Positions 51,940 through 61,833 are shown, counted from the stretch's first letter. The stretch: DNA of 64,000 nt from Clostridiaceae bacterium (GCA_003554105.1 PWFQ01000060.1:117531-181530), one strand, 5' to 3'. Numbers and translations: made by a program. Notes: generated by a model not told the origin, from the letters alone.

Positions 51940-52980
51940 CTAGTGGGCCTTAACCTCGGTCCATATGCGATCATAGACACTTAAGAAATCGCCGGGGTCC
52001 TGAAAGACCTCCAAATTCTCCAGCATCTCATCGGGGGGATAGGCCGCCGGATTTCCGGTAATCTCATCATCCAATAGCTCCATGGCTCCAAGGTTGGGTG
52101 TGGAATAGCCGATGTACTCCGCATTCCGCTGAGCGATCTCCGGCCGTGTCATAAAGTTGATAAACTCCTCGGCAAGCTCGGGGTTCTCGCTGGTGGTTGG
52201 AATGACCATATTGTCGAACCAGAGATTGCTTCCCTCTTTGGGGATCACATACTCCAGATCTTCATTTTCCTCCATCATAATGACGGCATCACCTGACCAT
52301 ACAACCGCCAAAGCAGCCTCTTCAGCAACCATCATGTCCTTTCCTTCGTCAACCACATAGGCCAGAACCAGGGGTTTTTGGCGAATCAGTTCCTGCTTTG
52401 CTTCCTCAAGCTCATCTTCATCTCTGGAGTTCAAGGAATAACCCAGCTTTAACAGTGTGATTCCGATGGAATCTCTTTGGCTGTCCATCATAAGAATATC
52501 CCCCTCATAGGTCTCATCCCAAAGGATTTCCCAGCTGTCCACCACATCGTCAACCATTGTGGTATTATAAATAATGCCTACGGTTCCCCACATATATGGA
52601 ACGGAAAAACGGTTGTCCGGATCGAAATCCAGGTTTTTCAGATCCTCTTTAACATAATGGTAATTGGTGATGCGATCCATATTGATTTCTCTTAACAGCT
52701 CTTCATTAATCATCCGTTCAATCATATAGTCCGATGGGATAGCTACATCATAACGACTTCCCCCGGAACGGATTTTCACAATCATGTCTTCATTAGTGGC
52801 GTAGGTTTCATAGACAATACGCACATCAAATTCCTCTTCAAAATCTCTTAATACGCTCTCGTCAATATAGTCTCCCCAGTTATAGACGTAGAGGGTTTCC
52901 TGATCACTACACCCTGTCATCATCGGAAAGAGTATCCCCAGCAGTACCAAGAACATTATACATTTGAAGCTCTTTTTCAT
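51940..52980 (-). CDS. potD: spermidine/putrescine ABC transporter substrate-binding lipoprotein
   Basis: 346 aa. A lipoprotein signal ends at the lipobox MTGC; the mature protein has the PotD landmarks LYVYNWGDYID, GGSRYDVAIPSDYM, the VVWSGDAV strand and a final WTEVK. It captures polyamines outside the membrane. The second ATG (52980) is preferred because GGAGGAGG is 6 nt before it. Its SD and first 74 bases lie inside the 3' end of potC. Confidence 0.93.
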   Translation of the reverse strand: MKKSFKCIMFLVLLGILFPMMTGCSDQETLYVYNWGDYIDESVLRDFEEEFDVRIVYETYATNEDMIVKIRSGGSRYDVAIPSDYMIERMINEELLREINMDRITNYHYVKEDLKNLDFDPDNRFSVPYMWGTVGIIYNTTMVDDVVDSWEILWDETYEGDILMMDSQRDSIGITLLKLGYSLNSRDEDELEEAKQELIRQKPLVLAYVVDEGKDMMVAEEAALAVVWSGDAVIMMEENEDLEYVIPKEGSNLWFDNMVIPTTSENPELAEEFINFMTRPEIAQRNAEYIGYSTPNLGAMELLDDEITGNPAAYPPDEMLENLEVFQDPGDFLSVYDRIWTEVKAH

Positions 52981-53761
52981 CTTCATCCTCCTCCTTCTCT
53001 TTATTGGTTCTATAATTAATCCATAATAATAATAAGAGCACGGTAGTAAACATTATAGTGGAAAGGGCGTTGATCATAGGATTAACCCCCCGCCTTGCCA
53101 TGGAAAACACGGTGATGGAGATGTTGGTGACCCCAGAACCGGTTGTAAAAAAACTGATCACAAAATCATCGATGGATAGGGTGAAGGCTATTAATGCCCC
53201 TGTAATTATGCCAGGTGTGATTTCAGGAAGAACGACCTTTCGAAAGGCATAGAAGGGCTTTGCTCCAAGATCCATGGCAGCTTCCGCCAAATTCTTGTCC
53301 AGCTGCCGTAATTTCGGCAAAACGGCCAGGATCACATAGGGTATACAGAAGGTAATATGTGCCAGCAACAGGGTTAAAAAACCCAAACGAAAATTAAAGA
53401 AAATGAACAAAGTCATCAGTGCAACCCCGGTGACAATATCCGGATTCAGTACGGGAAGATAGTTCAGATTCAAAATAGTTTTCTGCCCAAGATAACGCAT
53501 ATTATAGATTCCTACAGCTGCAAAGGTTCCCACAATGGTGGAGACCACGGCGGAAATCACCCCGATGCTCAGAGTGTAGTAAAAGGCTGAAAGGATCTGA
53601 CGATCCCGGAAAAGATCCGCATACCAGTGAAGGGTAAATCCCCCCCAGTTTCCCCGTGTTCGGGATTCGTTGAAGGAAAAAATGATTAATACAAGGATTG
53701 GTGCATATAAAAACACAAAAATCAACCCGCTGTAGCTTCGCTCAATCCACTTTTTTACCAC
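52907..53761 (-). CDS. potC: spermidine/putrescine ABC transporter permease
   Basis: 284 aa permease with six helices. The EAA motif region reads EAAMDLGAKPFYAFRKVVLPEI, as in binding-protein-dependent permeases. The C-terminal tail (after about 245) is highly charged and reads through the potD SD and signal region in another frame, giving a 74-80 nt overlap; ordinary PotC proteins end close to the last helix, so a lost stop or frameshift is possible. GTG start at 53761 overlaps potB by 7 nt. Confidence 0.9.
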   Translation of the reverse strand: MVKKWIERSYSGLIFVFLYAPILVLIIFSFNESRTRGNWGGFTLHWYADLFRDRQILSAFYYTLSIGVISAVVSTIVGTFAAVGIYNMRYLGQKTILNLNYLPVLNPDIVTGVALMTLFIFFNFRLGFLTLLLAHITFCIPYVILAVLPKLRQLDKNLAEAAMDLGAKPFYAFRKVVLPEITPGIITGALIAFTLSIDDFVISFFTTGSGVTNISITVFSMARRGVNPMINALSTIMFTTVLLLLLWINYRTNKEKEEDEDEKELQMYNVLGTAGDTLSDDDRV

Positions 53762-54570
53762 AGGCCCACACCTCCCTGCTGTTCCTTGTCAAACCGGGTC
53801 ATCAGAGCCATGGAGATCAGGATAAACAGCATCATGACAATGGAGATGGCAGAACCGAAATTCCAGTCCCCCACATAAGAAAACTGCTGCTCAACCAGAT
53901 TTCCGATCAACATCAGCTGTCCTCCCCCTAAAAGACGGGGAATGACAAAGGTACTGACTGCGGGCATAAACACCATGGTTACTCCGGAGATCACACCGGG
54001 GAGGCTCAATGGGAAAATCACTTTCCAAAAGACTTTCCGATTATTTGCTCCCAAATCCTTGGCAGCTTCAATATATGATTGGTCCATTTTACTAAGGACT
54101 GTATAGATGGGAAGCACCATAAAAGGAAGGAAGTTATATACCATTCCCAGTACCACCGCACTGGCATTGTAGAGAAGATTTAACTCCGGCAGTCCTGCCC
54201 ATCCAAGTATGTTGTTAATGACTCCATTTCTTCCAAGGAGCGTCATCCACGCATAGGTTCTGAGAAGGAAGTTCATCCACATGGGGAGAATGAACAGCAG
54301 CACCATCAGATTTCGTCTTTTGATCTCGGTCTTCGCAATGATCATTGCCATGGGATACCCGAGTACCAAACAGATTGCTGTGGAAAGCAGCGCCAGCTCG
54401 ACGGATCGCCATAGAACCCGCAGATAAATCGGATCGATGAAACGTTGAAAATTATCCAGAGTAAAGCTGCCATCCACTGCTGTGAGTCCATAGTATAAAA
54501 TAAGCAGCAAGGGAAGTACAATAAACATCGACAGCCATACAATATAGGGGTAGGCCATTCTGCTTTTCAT
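53755..54570 (-). CDS. potB: spermidine/putrescine ABC transporter permease
   Basis: 271 aa permease with six helices; EAA motif EAAKDLGANNRKVFWKVIFPL, and the PotB-like segments PMWMNFLLRTYAWMTLL and NLLYNASAVVLGMVYNFLPFM. Forms the channel with PotC. SD GGGGG before ATG 54570. In operon order potA-potB-potC-potD. Confidence 0.92.
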   Translation of the reverse strand: MKSRMAYPYIVWLSMFIVLPLLLILYYGLTAVDGSFTLDNFQRFIDPIYLRVLWRSVELALLSTAICLVLGYPMAMIIAKTEIKRRNLMVLLFILPMWMNFLLRTYAWMTLLGRNGVINNILGWAGLPELNLLYNASAVVLGMVYNFLPFMVLPIYTVLSKMDQSYIEAAKDLGANNRKVFWKVIFPLSLPGVISGVTMVFMPAVSTFVIPRLLGGGQLMLIGNLVEQQFSYVGDWNFGSAISIVMMLFILISMALMTRFDKEQQGGVGLW

Positions 54571-54575
54571 CTTTG

Positions 54576-55622
54576 TTACCCCCTTTTCATGATATGAATC
54601 AGATCAGGCCGGACCGTTATTCCTACAACTTCTCCGGGAGTTCTTCGTTCTGTGCTGTGAACCTTCCATTCCTTCTCATCCTCAAGGCTTTTTATCATCA
54701 TTTCATAATGGATGCCCTTAAAGGTCGTCCGTAACACTTCACCTTCAATTATCCCATTGGTTTTTCCCGTTAACTCCACATCCTCCGGTCGCACAACAAC
54801 GAAGACCTTTTCCGTATCGGCAAAAGCCTTATCCACACATTGAAATCTCTTCCCTTGAAAATACACCAGGTTGTCCTGCTTCATCTCACCTTCAAACAGA
54901 TTGCTCTCCCCGATGAAGTTAGCCACAAAGGGAGTTTTCGGTTCATTATAAATATCCTCCGGACGTCCAATCTGTTCAATTCGACCTTCATTCATAACCA
55001 CCACCCGGTCGGACATGGTTAATGCCTCCTCCTGGTCATGGGTGACGTAGAGAAAGGTAATTCCCACCTGCTCCTGAATTTTCTTCAGCTCCACCTGCAT
55101 TTCTTTTCTAAGCTGCAAATCCAAAGCTCCCAGGGGCTCGTCCAATAGAAGGACCTTCGGTTCATTCACCAATGCCCTTGCAATTGCAACCCTTTGCTGC
55201 TGCCCTCCGCTTAGGGAATGTACCCGCCGTTTTTCAAAACCCTTCAAATCGATTAACGACAGCATGTCCTTTACTTTCTTTTGAATGCCTTCCTTTGGAA
55301 CTCTTTTGATGTTCAAGCCGAAGGCGATATTTTCAAAGACATTCATATGGGGAAAGAGGGCATATTTTTGAAAGACAGTATTGATTTGCCGTTCATAAGG
55401 GGGGAGATCCCTGATGCTTTTTCCTTCGAACAATACATCTCCCCGGGTTGCTGCTTCAAAACCGCCGATAATTCTTAAGGTCGTGGTTTTCCCGCAGCCA
55501 CTGGGGCCCAGCAGGGTCACAAACTCTTTTTCCAGGATGGAGAGATGAATATCGTCCAAGACCCACTGATCTTTTCGAAAAGCTTTTGAGACTCCCTTAA
55601 GGTCAATCATATACTCTCCCAT
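54576..55622 (-). CDS. potA: spermidine/putrescine ABC transporter ATP-binding protein
   Basis: 348 aa. Walker [10 protein letters not shown], signature [10 protein letters not shown], Walker [13 protein letters not shown] and the H-loop VTHDQEEA are intact, with a C-terminal TOBE domain (about 270-345). ATG 55622 is used because GGAGGGGGG precedes it; the longer frame opens at 55652. First gene of the pot operon, with a strong promoter upstream. Confidence 0.94.
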   Translation of the reverse strand: MGEYMIDLKGVSKAFRKDQWVLDDIHLSILEKEFVTLLGPSGCGKTTTLRIIGGFEAATRGDVLFEGKSIRDLPPYERQINTVFQKYALFPHMNVFENIAFGLNIKRVPKEGIQKKVKDMLSLIDLKGFEKRRVHSLSGGQQQRVAIARALVNEPKVLLLDEPLGALDLQLRKEMQVELKKIQEQVGITFLYVTHDQEEALTMSDRVVVMNEGRIEQIGRPEDIYNEPKTPFVANFIGESNLFEGEMKQDNLVYFQGKRFQCVDKAFADTEKVFVVVRPEDVELTGKTNGIIEGEVLRTTFKGIHYEMMIKSLEDEKEWKVHSTERRTPGEVVGITVRPDLIHIMKRG

Positions 55623-55678
55623 CGTTTCCCCCCTCCAATCTGTCTTAATCACTTTAGTTTAGGCGTTTATTACCGTAA

Positions 55679-55708
55679 AGTATACTGAATACCGTCTCCC
55701 GGTGTCAA
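55679..55708 (-). promoter_or_regulatory. sigma-A-type promoter of potABCD
   Basis: Minus strand TTGACA (55703-55708), 18-bp spacer, TATACT (55679-55684). The -35 lies within the 3' end of the GNAT gene. Confidence 0.72.
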
Positions 55709-56481
55709 TGGTTTTCCGAATCTTCATGCATTTTTTTCATGCCGAACCATAAAATCTTTCCCCACCTGATCATCCCAAGTTCTTCAGCAAGTTTACAGGA
55801 GGCAGTGTTGGTCTCCACGATATGGACATAGGGAATGCTTCCCGTTCTAATCACTTTGCTGATGAGATCTCTGGAGACCTCCATTGCAAGCCCTCTTTTT
55901 CGGTGCTCTTCAACAGTATACATCACACCCATACTATGATCCTCCCGAACCAGAGCCCAGGAAATGGGTTCCCCCTTCTCATTCCGGATGACAGAAGAAG
56001 GTCGTTTTCGAATACACTCAAGGAGGTATTCCCTGGAGCCTTCCTCTTTATAGGTATAAAAGTGGTTCACACGATCGATATCCTTTTCACTGATGGATTC
56101 CAGAGGCTCACCGGCACCCTGAAGATAATCGGAGTGCTTCTCCATTGGAAGATAGTATAGAAAACAGGGTTCCTTCCAGTCTTCTTCATACCCGGGAAAG
56201 CTTTTTAAAATCACCTCTGCAATGTCCAGGGGGACACCGCTGAAATGTACCCGTTCCGGAAAGGGAAACTCCCGGAGATATCGATGAACCTCTTCTTTCT
56301 CCTTAGAGAACAGGGCATACCATCCATCATCCTCCTGAAGAAAGCTTTTGGGTTTTTCTTCATCAAAAAGATAGAGAAACGCCCCTCCGTTGTTTTTCAT
56401 CCGTCCCGCAACATTGATGGTTTCCAGGGGATATTCCTTGAGCAGTTGCTCAATGGTCACGATATTGGCAGTTTTAATCAT
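55705..56481 (-). CDS. GNAT-family N-acetyltransferase
   Basis: 258 aa. The C-terminal half carries the GNAT acetyl-CoA motif (VMYTVEEHRKRGLAMEV, then NTASCKLAEELGM). The N-terminal 120 residues form an additional domain of unclear origin, so the protein is longer than the minimal 150 aa fold. The acceptor is unknown. ATG 56481 with SD AAGGAGG; overlaps the MATE gene end by 4 nt (ATGA type), so it is coupled with it. Confidence 0.83.
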   Translation of the reverse strand: MIKTANIVTIEQLLKEYPLETINVAGRMKNNGGAFLYLFDEEKPKSFLQEDDGWYALFSKEKEEVHRYLREFPFPERVHFSGVPLDIAEVILKSFPGYEEDWKEPCFLYYLPMEKHSDYLQGAGEPLESISEKDIDRVNHFYTYKEEGSREYLLECIRKRPSSVIRNEKGEPISWALVREDHSMGVMYTVEEHRKRGLAMEVSRDLISKVIRTGSIPYVHIVETNTASCKLAEELGMIRWGKILWFGMKKMHEDSENH

Positions 56482-57869
56482 GAACGAACCTCCTTTATGT
56501 CATTAAGTGTCTGTTGATGTTGAATAAAGGGGCGAATCCCCTTCTTTTTAAACCAAAGTGAGATGACCGCCGCTTCAAACACTACTGAAAGAGCAATGGC
56601 AATCCAGACTCCGGTAGCCTGAAGACCGGAAAGACTCCCCAAATAATAGGCCAAAGGAATTTTGATGAATACGTTTCCCACAATTCCGCTGACCATCGGG
56701 GGAAATGTATCGCCCGCACCCGTGAAGGCACCACCGAATACAATGGGAAAGACCACGAATAAGACACCGAGATAACAAATACGCAGATAGAGCACACCGA
56801 TCGTAATCAATTCTTCATTGGAAGTGAACAGAGACATGAGAAAACCGCCAAAGACCACATACAAAAGAAAGAAAACGATCATATTCAACCCTGAAAGGAA
56901 AAGGCCCTTTCGAACAACCTTATAGGCCTGCTGAAGATGTCCCTTCCCCAAGGATTGTCCCACTAAAACAGAGACTGCAATTTGCAAGCCCTTTAAAAAG
57001 ATGAAAACAAACTCGAAGAGACGGCCTCCAATGGAAAAAGCCGCTGCAGGGATTTCTCCGATGCCAAGAACGATCCGCATCATAATCAGCCCTGTAATTG
57101 GTCGAATCATCATCTGCACCATGGAGAATCCTCCGATTTTCAAAATGTCTCCACAGGTTTTTCCGTGAAATCTCCATATTCCTTTGATTATTTCCCTAAA
57201 GGGGAGTACCTTCCTAAACATTAAAATTCCCATAAAGATCAATCCGATGATCTCAGAGAGCAGAGTCGCAAGAGATGCACCCTCCACTCCCATATTCATC
57301 TGGGCTATAAACAGATAGTCTAAAAAAATATTAATCCCATTCATTAAAAGAAACACCTTGACGGGATTCTTCGTATCTCCCGTTGCCTCAACAATCGCTT
57401 TTGTGGTCACATTAAAAAAGATAAAGGGAATGGAGATAAAGGCGATGGAAAGATATTTCGTGGCTTCCTCCAGGACGCCGGGAGAGCTTTCTCCGAAGAT
57501 CCTTAAGGCCCCTTCCACGTTAAAAAAGAGAATAGCTCCGAGAACTGATCCGATCCCAAGTGCCATCATCATAGCATTCTGAGCAACCTTTCTGATCCCC
57601 TGGGGATTGTTCGACCCCGTATATTGAGAGACCAGGGCTATGGCTCCTGCAGACAATAAAAAAGGACCGACCCGAATCACTCCCATTAAAGCCGTACTGA
57701 CTCCAACGGCAGCTGTTGCTCGCTCTCCGATCAGCTCTGAGACAAACCAGATATCCACGAGCATCATTAATGTATGTAAAATCTGTCCAATCATAATGGG
57801 GTAGGAAAGACCCCAGAGGTTTTTCGTTGTTTTATCCTTTAACTGTGCTGTCAATCCCCTGCCGTTCAT
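56478..57869 (-). CDS. MATE-family efflux transporter
   Basis: 463 aa with twelve helices of the multidrug and toxin extrusion family. The two halves show SYPIMIGQILHTLM with VDIWFVSELIGE, and GGFSMVQMMIRPITG with FSIGGRLFEFVF. Exports cationic drugs by Na+ or H+ exchange. ATG 57869 has AAGGGG 8 nt upstream; the longer frame opens at 57899 without an SD. First of a two-gene operon with the GNAT gene. Confidence 0.93.
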   Translation of the reverse strand: MNGRGLTAQLKDKTTKNLWGLSYPIMIGQILHTLMMLVDIWFVSELIGERATAAVGVSTALMGVIRVGPFLLSAGAIALVSQYTGSNNPQGIRKVAQNAMMMALGIGSVLGAILFFNVEGALRIFGESSPGVLEEATKYLSIAFISIPFIFFNVTTKAIVEATGDTKNPVKVFLLMNGINIFLDYLFIAQMNMGVEGASLATLLSEIIGLIFMGILMFRKVLPFREIIKGIWRFHGKTCGDILKIGGFSMVQMMIRPITGLIMMRIVLGIGEIPAAAFSIGGRLFEFVFIFLKGLQIAVSVLVGQSLGKGHLQQAYKVVRKGLFLSGLNMIVFFLLYVVFGGFLMSLFTSNEELITIGVLYLRICYLGVLFVVFPIVFGGAFTGAGDTFPPMVSGIVGNVFIKIPLAYYLGSLSGLQATGVWIAIALSVVFEAAVISLWFKKKGIRPFIQHQQTLNDIKEVRS

Positions 57870-57941
57870 GATGTCACCCCTTTTTTCTTCGAAGCCCAAA
57901 ATAATTCAATCCCATTATAACAGGAAATTAATAAAAGCAAA

Positions 57942-57974
57942 AGAAAAATACCATCCCTTGTTACGGGGATGGTA
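57942..57974 (-). terminator. terminator of the DUF1858-like gene
   Basis: TACCATCCC and GGGATGGTA pair around an 8-nt loop; the minus strand continues with TTTTTCTTTT. The stop codon of the gene lies in the loop. Confidence 0.85.
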
Positions 57975-58170
57975 CAGAAATTTTCTGTTCGATTTCAGCT
58001 GCCAGTTCTTTTAAGGAAACATGGTAAAGATCTTCGATTTCTTCGATGGTTTTAAATAGACACTTACAGACCATGCATACTCCCACCGTATCATCATACT
58101 GACGGATGGTCGTTTCAGTGTCCGGGTACTCCTCCAATATCTCCAATAGGGTGAACCTTTTGATTTCCAA
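57961..58170 (-). CDS. small DUF1858-like redox-disulfide protein
   Basis: 69 aa. Resembles the hybrid-cluster-protein-associated redox disulfide domain: LLEILEEYPDTETTIRQYD, then the Cys cluster CMVCKC, then a helix pair (SLKELAAEIEQ). The CxxC could form a disulfide or bind metal. TTG start at 58170 with AGGAGG upstream. Monocistronic. No hybrid cluster gene is in the window. Confidence 0.72.
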   Translation of the reverse strand: MEIKRFTLLEILEEYPDTETTIRQYDDTVGVCMVCKCLFKTIEEIEDLYHVSLKELAAEIEQKISVPSP

Positions 58171-58305
58171 AGATTTTCCTCCTGTTGCGATCCGAATAGA
58201 AACGCTTTTTCCATGATCAATTCTTCTTTATGATTATACTCTTAAGAGAAAGAATTGTACAATAGAGGATACTTATAAATCATAAGGATTCCTTTGTGCA
58301 TATTC

Positions 58306-58902
58306 CTATGGAGTAATATAAAGAGTGAGACCGAAAGTGGTCTCAAACAACTCACCTTTTTTCGCAACCCTCTCAATAACAAAAATTGGAACATTTCTGT
58401 TAAATTCTATGCTCAATCTGCTTCCTTTATGATTCAGATGACAATGAACGATTTTCAAAGCTGGATCTCTTCCGATATCGATGGCATCGGCGACCCGAAG
58501 GATTCCCATCAGCTTAAGTATGTCTTCCTGATATTCTTCAGGCAGTTCTCTCAGTTCCTCGGGAATTTTTTTCCGATGTCCTCCGGCAATGACCATAAGG
58601 GACTTAAAAAGATGCTTTGGCAGGACCTTTAAACTCTGCTCCTGTTTTAAAAGGGTACGGGTATGAAGATCATGCTTCCGTTCATCAATGGAATGACCGA
58701 TATCATGGAGGCGTGCCGCCGCCGAGAGAAGGTTTCTTAAAACTTTCTGTGACGGGGAGAGTGCATCAAAAATCGAGAGAGCATACTCCTCCACCCGTTT
58801 TTCATGTCCGTCTCCTGCAAAGATTCCTTCCAGATAGGAACGTCCAAGCTCCGCAACATCCTCTCTGCTAAGGTAGTCGTAAAGATTATCATACTTATCC
58901 AT
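58306..58902 (-). CDS. HD-domain phosphohydrolase (Ppx/GppA C-terminal-like)
   Basis: 198 aa. The HD motif appears in ARLHDIGHSI with a following HTRTLLKQ segment; the fold resembles the C-terminal HD region of exopolyphosphatase/GppA (ALSIFDALSPS, LLSAAARLHDIG), but without the ASKHA phosphatase domain. It may act on a nucleotide or be a binding domain; substrate unknown. ATG 58902 with AAGGAG. It starts 11 nt after the csaA-like stop. Confidence 0.78.
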   Translation of the reverse strand: MDKYDNLYDYLSREDVAELGRSYLEGIFAGDGHEKRVEEYALSIFDALSPSQKVLRNLLSAAARLHDIGHSIDERKHDLHTRTLLKQEQSLKVLPKHLFKSLMVIAGGHRKKIPEELRELPEEYQEDILKLMGILRVADAIDIGRDPALKIVHCHLNHKGSRLSIEFNRNVPIFVIERVAKKGELFETTFGLTLYITP

Positions 58903-58913
58903 CACACCACTCC

Positions 58914-59249
58914 TTATCCTAAACGATCCCCTTTTTCCGCTTTTTTATCAGGGGAAATCAGGATCACACCCTCTTTGTTATAGACGCCGAGAACCAACGC
59001 TTCCGACCGGATTTTTCCAATCTGCTTCGGCGGGAAATTCACAACACCCATCACCTGCTTGCCAACAAGCTCTTCAACCCTGTATTGTTCGGTAATCTGA
59101 GCACTGCATTTTCTGATTCCGATCTCCTTGCCAAAATCCACTTGGAGAAGATAGGCAGGCTTTCTTGCCTCTTTATAAATTTCCGCTTCAATAATTTCAC
59201 CAACCCGTATATCCAGTTTCATAAAGGTTTCAAAGTCTGTATATTCCAT
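58914..59249 (-). CDS. csaA: CsaA-like tRNA-binding domain protein
   Basis: 111 aa OB-fold protein. The N-terminal FMKLDIRVGEIIEAE and VVNFPPKQIGKIRSEALVLG motifs match CsaA, a chaperone-like tRNA-binding protein related to the C-terminal domain of methionyl-tRNA synthetase. SD AAGGAGA before ATG 59249. In a two-gene operon with the HD gene. Confidence 0.9.
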   Translation of the reverse strand: MEYTDFETFMKLDIRVGEIIEAEIYKEARKPAYLLQVDFGKEIGIRKCSAQITEQYRVEELVGKQVMGVVNFPPKQIGKIRSEALVLGVYNKEGVILISPDKKAEKGDRLG

Positions 59250-59310
59250 GAAGATCTCCTTTCACTGTGATGGCGGGCCACAATCGGCCCTTATACGATG
59301 GGTACTCATT

Positions 59311-60501
59311 TTATTTCGTGAAGTTGTCAAAATACCCCTGAATATAGACGACGGGTGTCCCCTTATCTCCACTTCCCGAGGTAAGGTCTGCCAGAGATCC
59401 GATTAAGTCGGTCAGCCGTCTGGGTGTGGTTCCCTGTGCTTCCATGGCCCCCTTCAGGTCGTCGGATTTATTTTTGATATGATCAGAGATGGCCTTTTTC
59501 AACTCTTCCCCTTTCAAATCTGCAAAATTGTTATCGGCAAGGTACTTGATTTTCACTTCATTGGGAGTTCCCTCAAGGCCTCTTGTATAGGCCGGGGAGA
59601 CCACAGGGTCCGCAAGCTCCCAGATTTTGCCCACTGGGTCCTTGAAGGCTCCGTCTCCATAAATGAGGACCTCCACCTGTTTTCCCGTCTTCTCTTTAAT
59701 CATCTCCTGAATGTGATTGACAATACCCATCCCGTCCCGGGGGAAAAGCTTGATTTTATCCTCGGTGGCTTTATTGGAGCCCAAAAGCCCGAATTCTTCA
59801 TTGTATCCATTGCCATCGATTGACCGGGTCAACAGGTCATCCAGACCATAGATCACCTTCCCGCCTTTTTTCTTTAAAATTCGCTTGGTTCTCGCTCTTG
59901 TATGAATATCACAGGTCAGAACATTTTTCGTATAATTCAGGATGTTGGTCGGATCATTGGAAAAGATTACTTCACATTCCATTCCATAGGATTCAACAAT
60001 GGTTTTATAATACTCCACATAATCCACACCGGTAAAGGTATGCTTGTTGTATCCGAACAGTTCCCTGAACTCTTTTTCCGTGAGATTGTCACTCCAGGGA
60101 TTAACCCCCTTCGCATCTAAAATATCCAAATCCATCAAATGATTTCCCACTTCATCAGCAGGATAACTGAGCATCAGGACAATCTTCTTTCTCGCCTTTG
60201 CAATCCCCCGAAGACATACGGCAAACCGGTTCCTGCTGAGAATGGGGAAAATCACCCCCAGGGTGTCTCCCTGAAACTTTTCCTCCACATCCAGGGCAAT
60301 TGCATCAATGGACGCATAATTTCCCTGGGCACGGGCGACAACGGATTCCGTAACGGCTACGATGTCTTTGTCCTGAATTTCGTATCCCTCCTGTTTCGAT
60401 GCTTGTACTACCGTATCCACCACAATTTTTTTCAAATCATCTCCCTGATTGATAATTGGGGTTCGAAGACCTCTTGTTACTGTGCCGATAATTCTTTCCA
60501 T
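59311..60501 (-). CDS. coenzyme F420-0:L-glutamate ligase-like (CofE-like) protein
   Basis: 396 aa protein of the CofE/gamma-glutamyl ligase family. N-terminal IGTVTRGLRTPIINQGDDL and KDIVAVTESVVARAQG, then GVIFPILSRNRF, and a metal and nucleotide segment GDGAFKDPVGKIWELADP. CofE adds glutamate to F420; Clostridia usually make no F420, and these longer homologs are of unknown substrate. I infer an amide-forming ligase. The name is by homology only. SD AGGAGG before ATG 60501. Confidence 0.75.
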   Translation of the reverse strand: MERIIGTVTRGLRTPIINQGDDLKKIVVDTVVQASKQEGYEIQDKDIVAVTESVVARAQGNYASIDAIALDVEEKFQGDTLGVIFPILSRNRFAVCLRGIAKARKKIVLMLSYPADEVGNHLMDLDILDAKGVNPWSDNLTEKEFRELFGYNKHTFTGVDYVEYYKTIVESYGMECEVIFSNDPTNILNYTKNVLTCDIHTRARTKRILKKKGGKVIYGLDDLLTRSIDGNGYNEEFGLLGSNKATEDKIKLFPRDGMGIVNHIQEMIKEKTGKQVEVLIYGDGAFKDPVGKIWELADPVVSPAYTRGLEGTPNEVKIKYLADNNFADLKGEELKKAISDHIKNKSDDLKGAMEAQGTTPRRLTDLIGSLADLTSGSGDKGTPVVYIQGYFDNFTK

Positions 60502-60594
60502 ACAATGTCCTCCTAAAATTCACCATTTACGGTTATTATATTTTAACTCTGACAGTATAACAGTATATCGGTTATTTAGAAAAAAACAAAGAAT

Positions 60595-61815
60595 TCAACG
60601 GTTTTTTAGAATTTTTTCCACCTGAGGAGCCCGCAGATGATGGGCGAAAGACCGTTCCGCACCGATCAGAGGACGCAGATACTTACGAAATGCTTCGGTG
60701 ATATGATTTCCCTCTTCATTAATAAAATGATCCGGCATGGATTTCGTATACTTTGCCACTTTATCCAAAGCTGTTAATTGGTAATCAACGGAGTAATCTC
60801 CTGTACGATGGATTGTCACCGAACCGTCCTGGTTATGCCAAAGGGCAAATTGAGCCGCCTTTTCCCCAACTTCTCTGGCTTCGTGCTGATCCACCTCTGA
60901 TACGCAGCCCATAAAGGATCGCTGTAGATAGCCAAATGTATCTGAGCGCACCCGTTTAATGTTTAAGTTCTCCTTGACGTACTCGACTAAGTTTTCTCCC
61001 AGGGCTCCCGAACCTGAAAGTACAATATTTCCATGAGCATCATATTCCGCCTTTTGAATTAACTCTTTGACCACGGGTTCTCCCTTATCATTTTTAATTC
61101 CTTCGGAGACTGCAACCACACATCTACCCCATTTATCATAAACCTCTTTAACTTCCCGCAAAAACTTCTCCTTGGTAAAAGGCCGTTCCGGAAGATAAAT
61201 CAGATGCGGGCCGTCATCAAAGTATTTTTGAGCAATAGAGGAGGCCGCTGTTAAAAAGCCCGCATCTCTTCCCATAACCACACCGATATACACTCCGGGC
61301 AATGCCCGATTGTCAAGATCCACCCCGGTAAAAGCCTGGGAGACAAATTTCGCTGCAGATCCGTACCCAGGAGTATGATCATTGATTAGCAAGTCATTAT
61401 CAATTGTTTTTGGAATATGAATGGCCCGAAACTCATAGTCAGATTTTCTGGCATACTCGTTTACGATATGCACCGTGGATGCGGAATCATTTCCACCGAT
61501 ATAGAAAAAATAACGGACATCATGGGCCTTCAGTACATGAAAAATTTCCCTGCAATACTCATCATCGGGCTTGTCCCTGGTGGATAAGAGTGCTGAGGCC
61601 GGTGTTCTGGCTACGCTTTCTAAATTGTGGGTGGTTTCCTGGCTGAGATCGAGAAAATCCTCCTCAATAATTCCCCGTACACCATGGACCGCACCGTATA
61701 CTTTTTCTACCTGAGAAAATTTTCGGGATTCCAATGCAACTCCCACCAATGATTGATTAATAACGGCTGTCGGGCCACCACCCTGTGCAATTACAACTTT
61801 TCCTTTTAGTGCCAT
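60595..61815 (-). CDS. pfp: pyrophosphate-dependent 6-phosphofructokinase
   Basis: 406 aa glycolytic kinase converting fructose 6-phosphate to fructose 1,6-bisphosphate. Seen are QGGGPTAVINQSL, the phosphoryl-donor site GGNDSAST, IPKTIDNDL (Lys here marks PPi use, ATP enzymes have Gly) and the substrate loop GYGSAAKF. PPi type is by motif only. The second ATG (61815) is chosen, with AAAGGAGGG 7-8 nt upstream. It follows the tocopherol-cyclase-like gene by 18 nt and is probably co-transcribed. Confidence 0.9.
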   Translation of the reverse strand: MALKGKVVIAQGGGPTAVINQSLVGVALESRKFSQVEKVYGAVHGVRGIIEEDFLDLSQETTHNLESVARTPASALLSTRDKPDDEYCREIFHVLKAHDVRYFFYIGGNDSASTVHIVNEYARKSDYEFRAIHIPKTIDNDLLINDHTPGYGSAAKFVSQAFTGVDLDNRALPGVYIGVVMGRDAGFLTAASSIAQKYFDDGPHLIYLPERPFTKEKFLREVKEVYDKWGRCVVAVSEGIKNDKGEPVVKELIQKAEYDAHGNIVLSGSGALGENLVEYVKENLNIKRVRSDTFGYLQRSFMGCVSEVDQHEAREVGEKAAQFALWHNQDGSVTIHRTGDYSVDYQLTALDKVAKYTKSMPDHFINEEGNHITEAFRKYLRPLIGAERSFAHHLRAPQVEKILKNR

Positions 61816-61833
61816 ATTCATTCCCTCCTTTAG

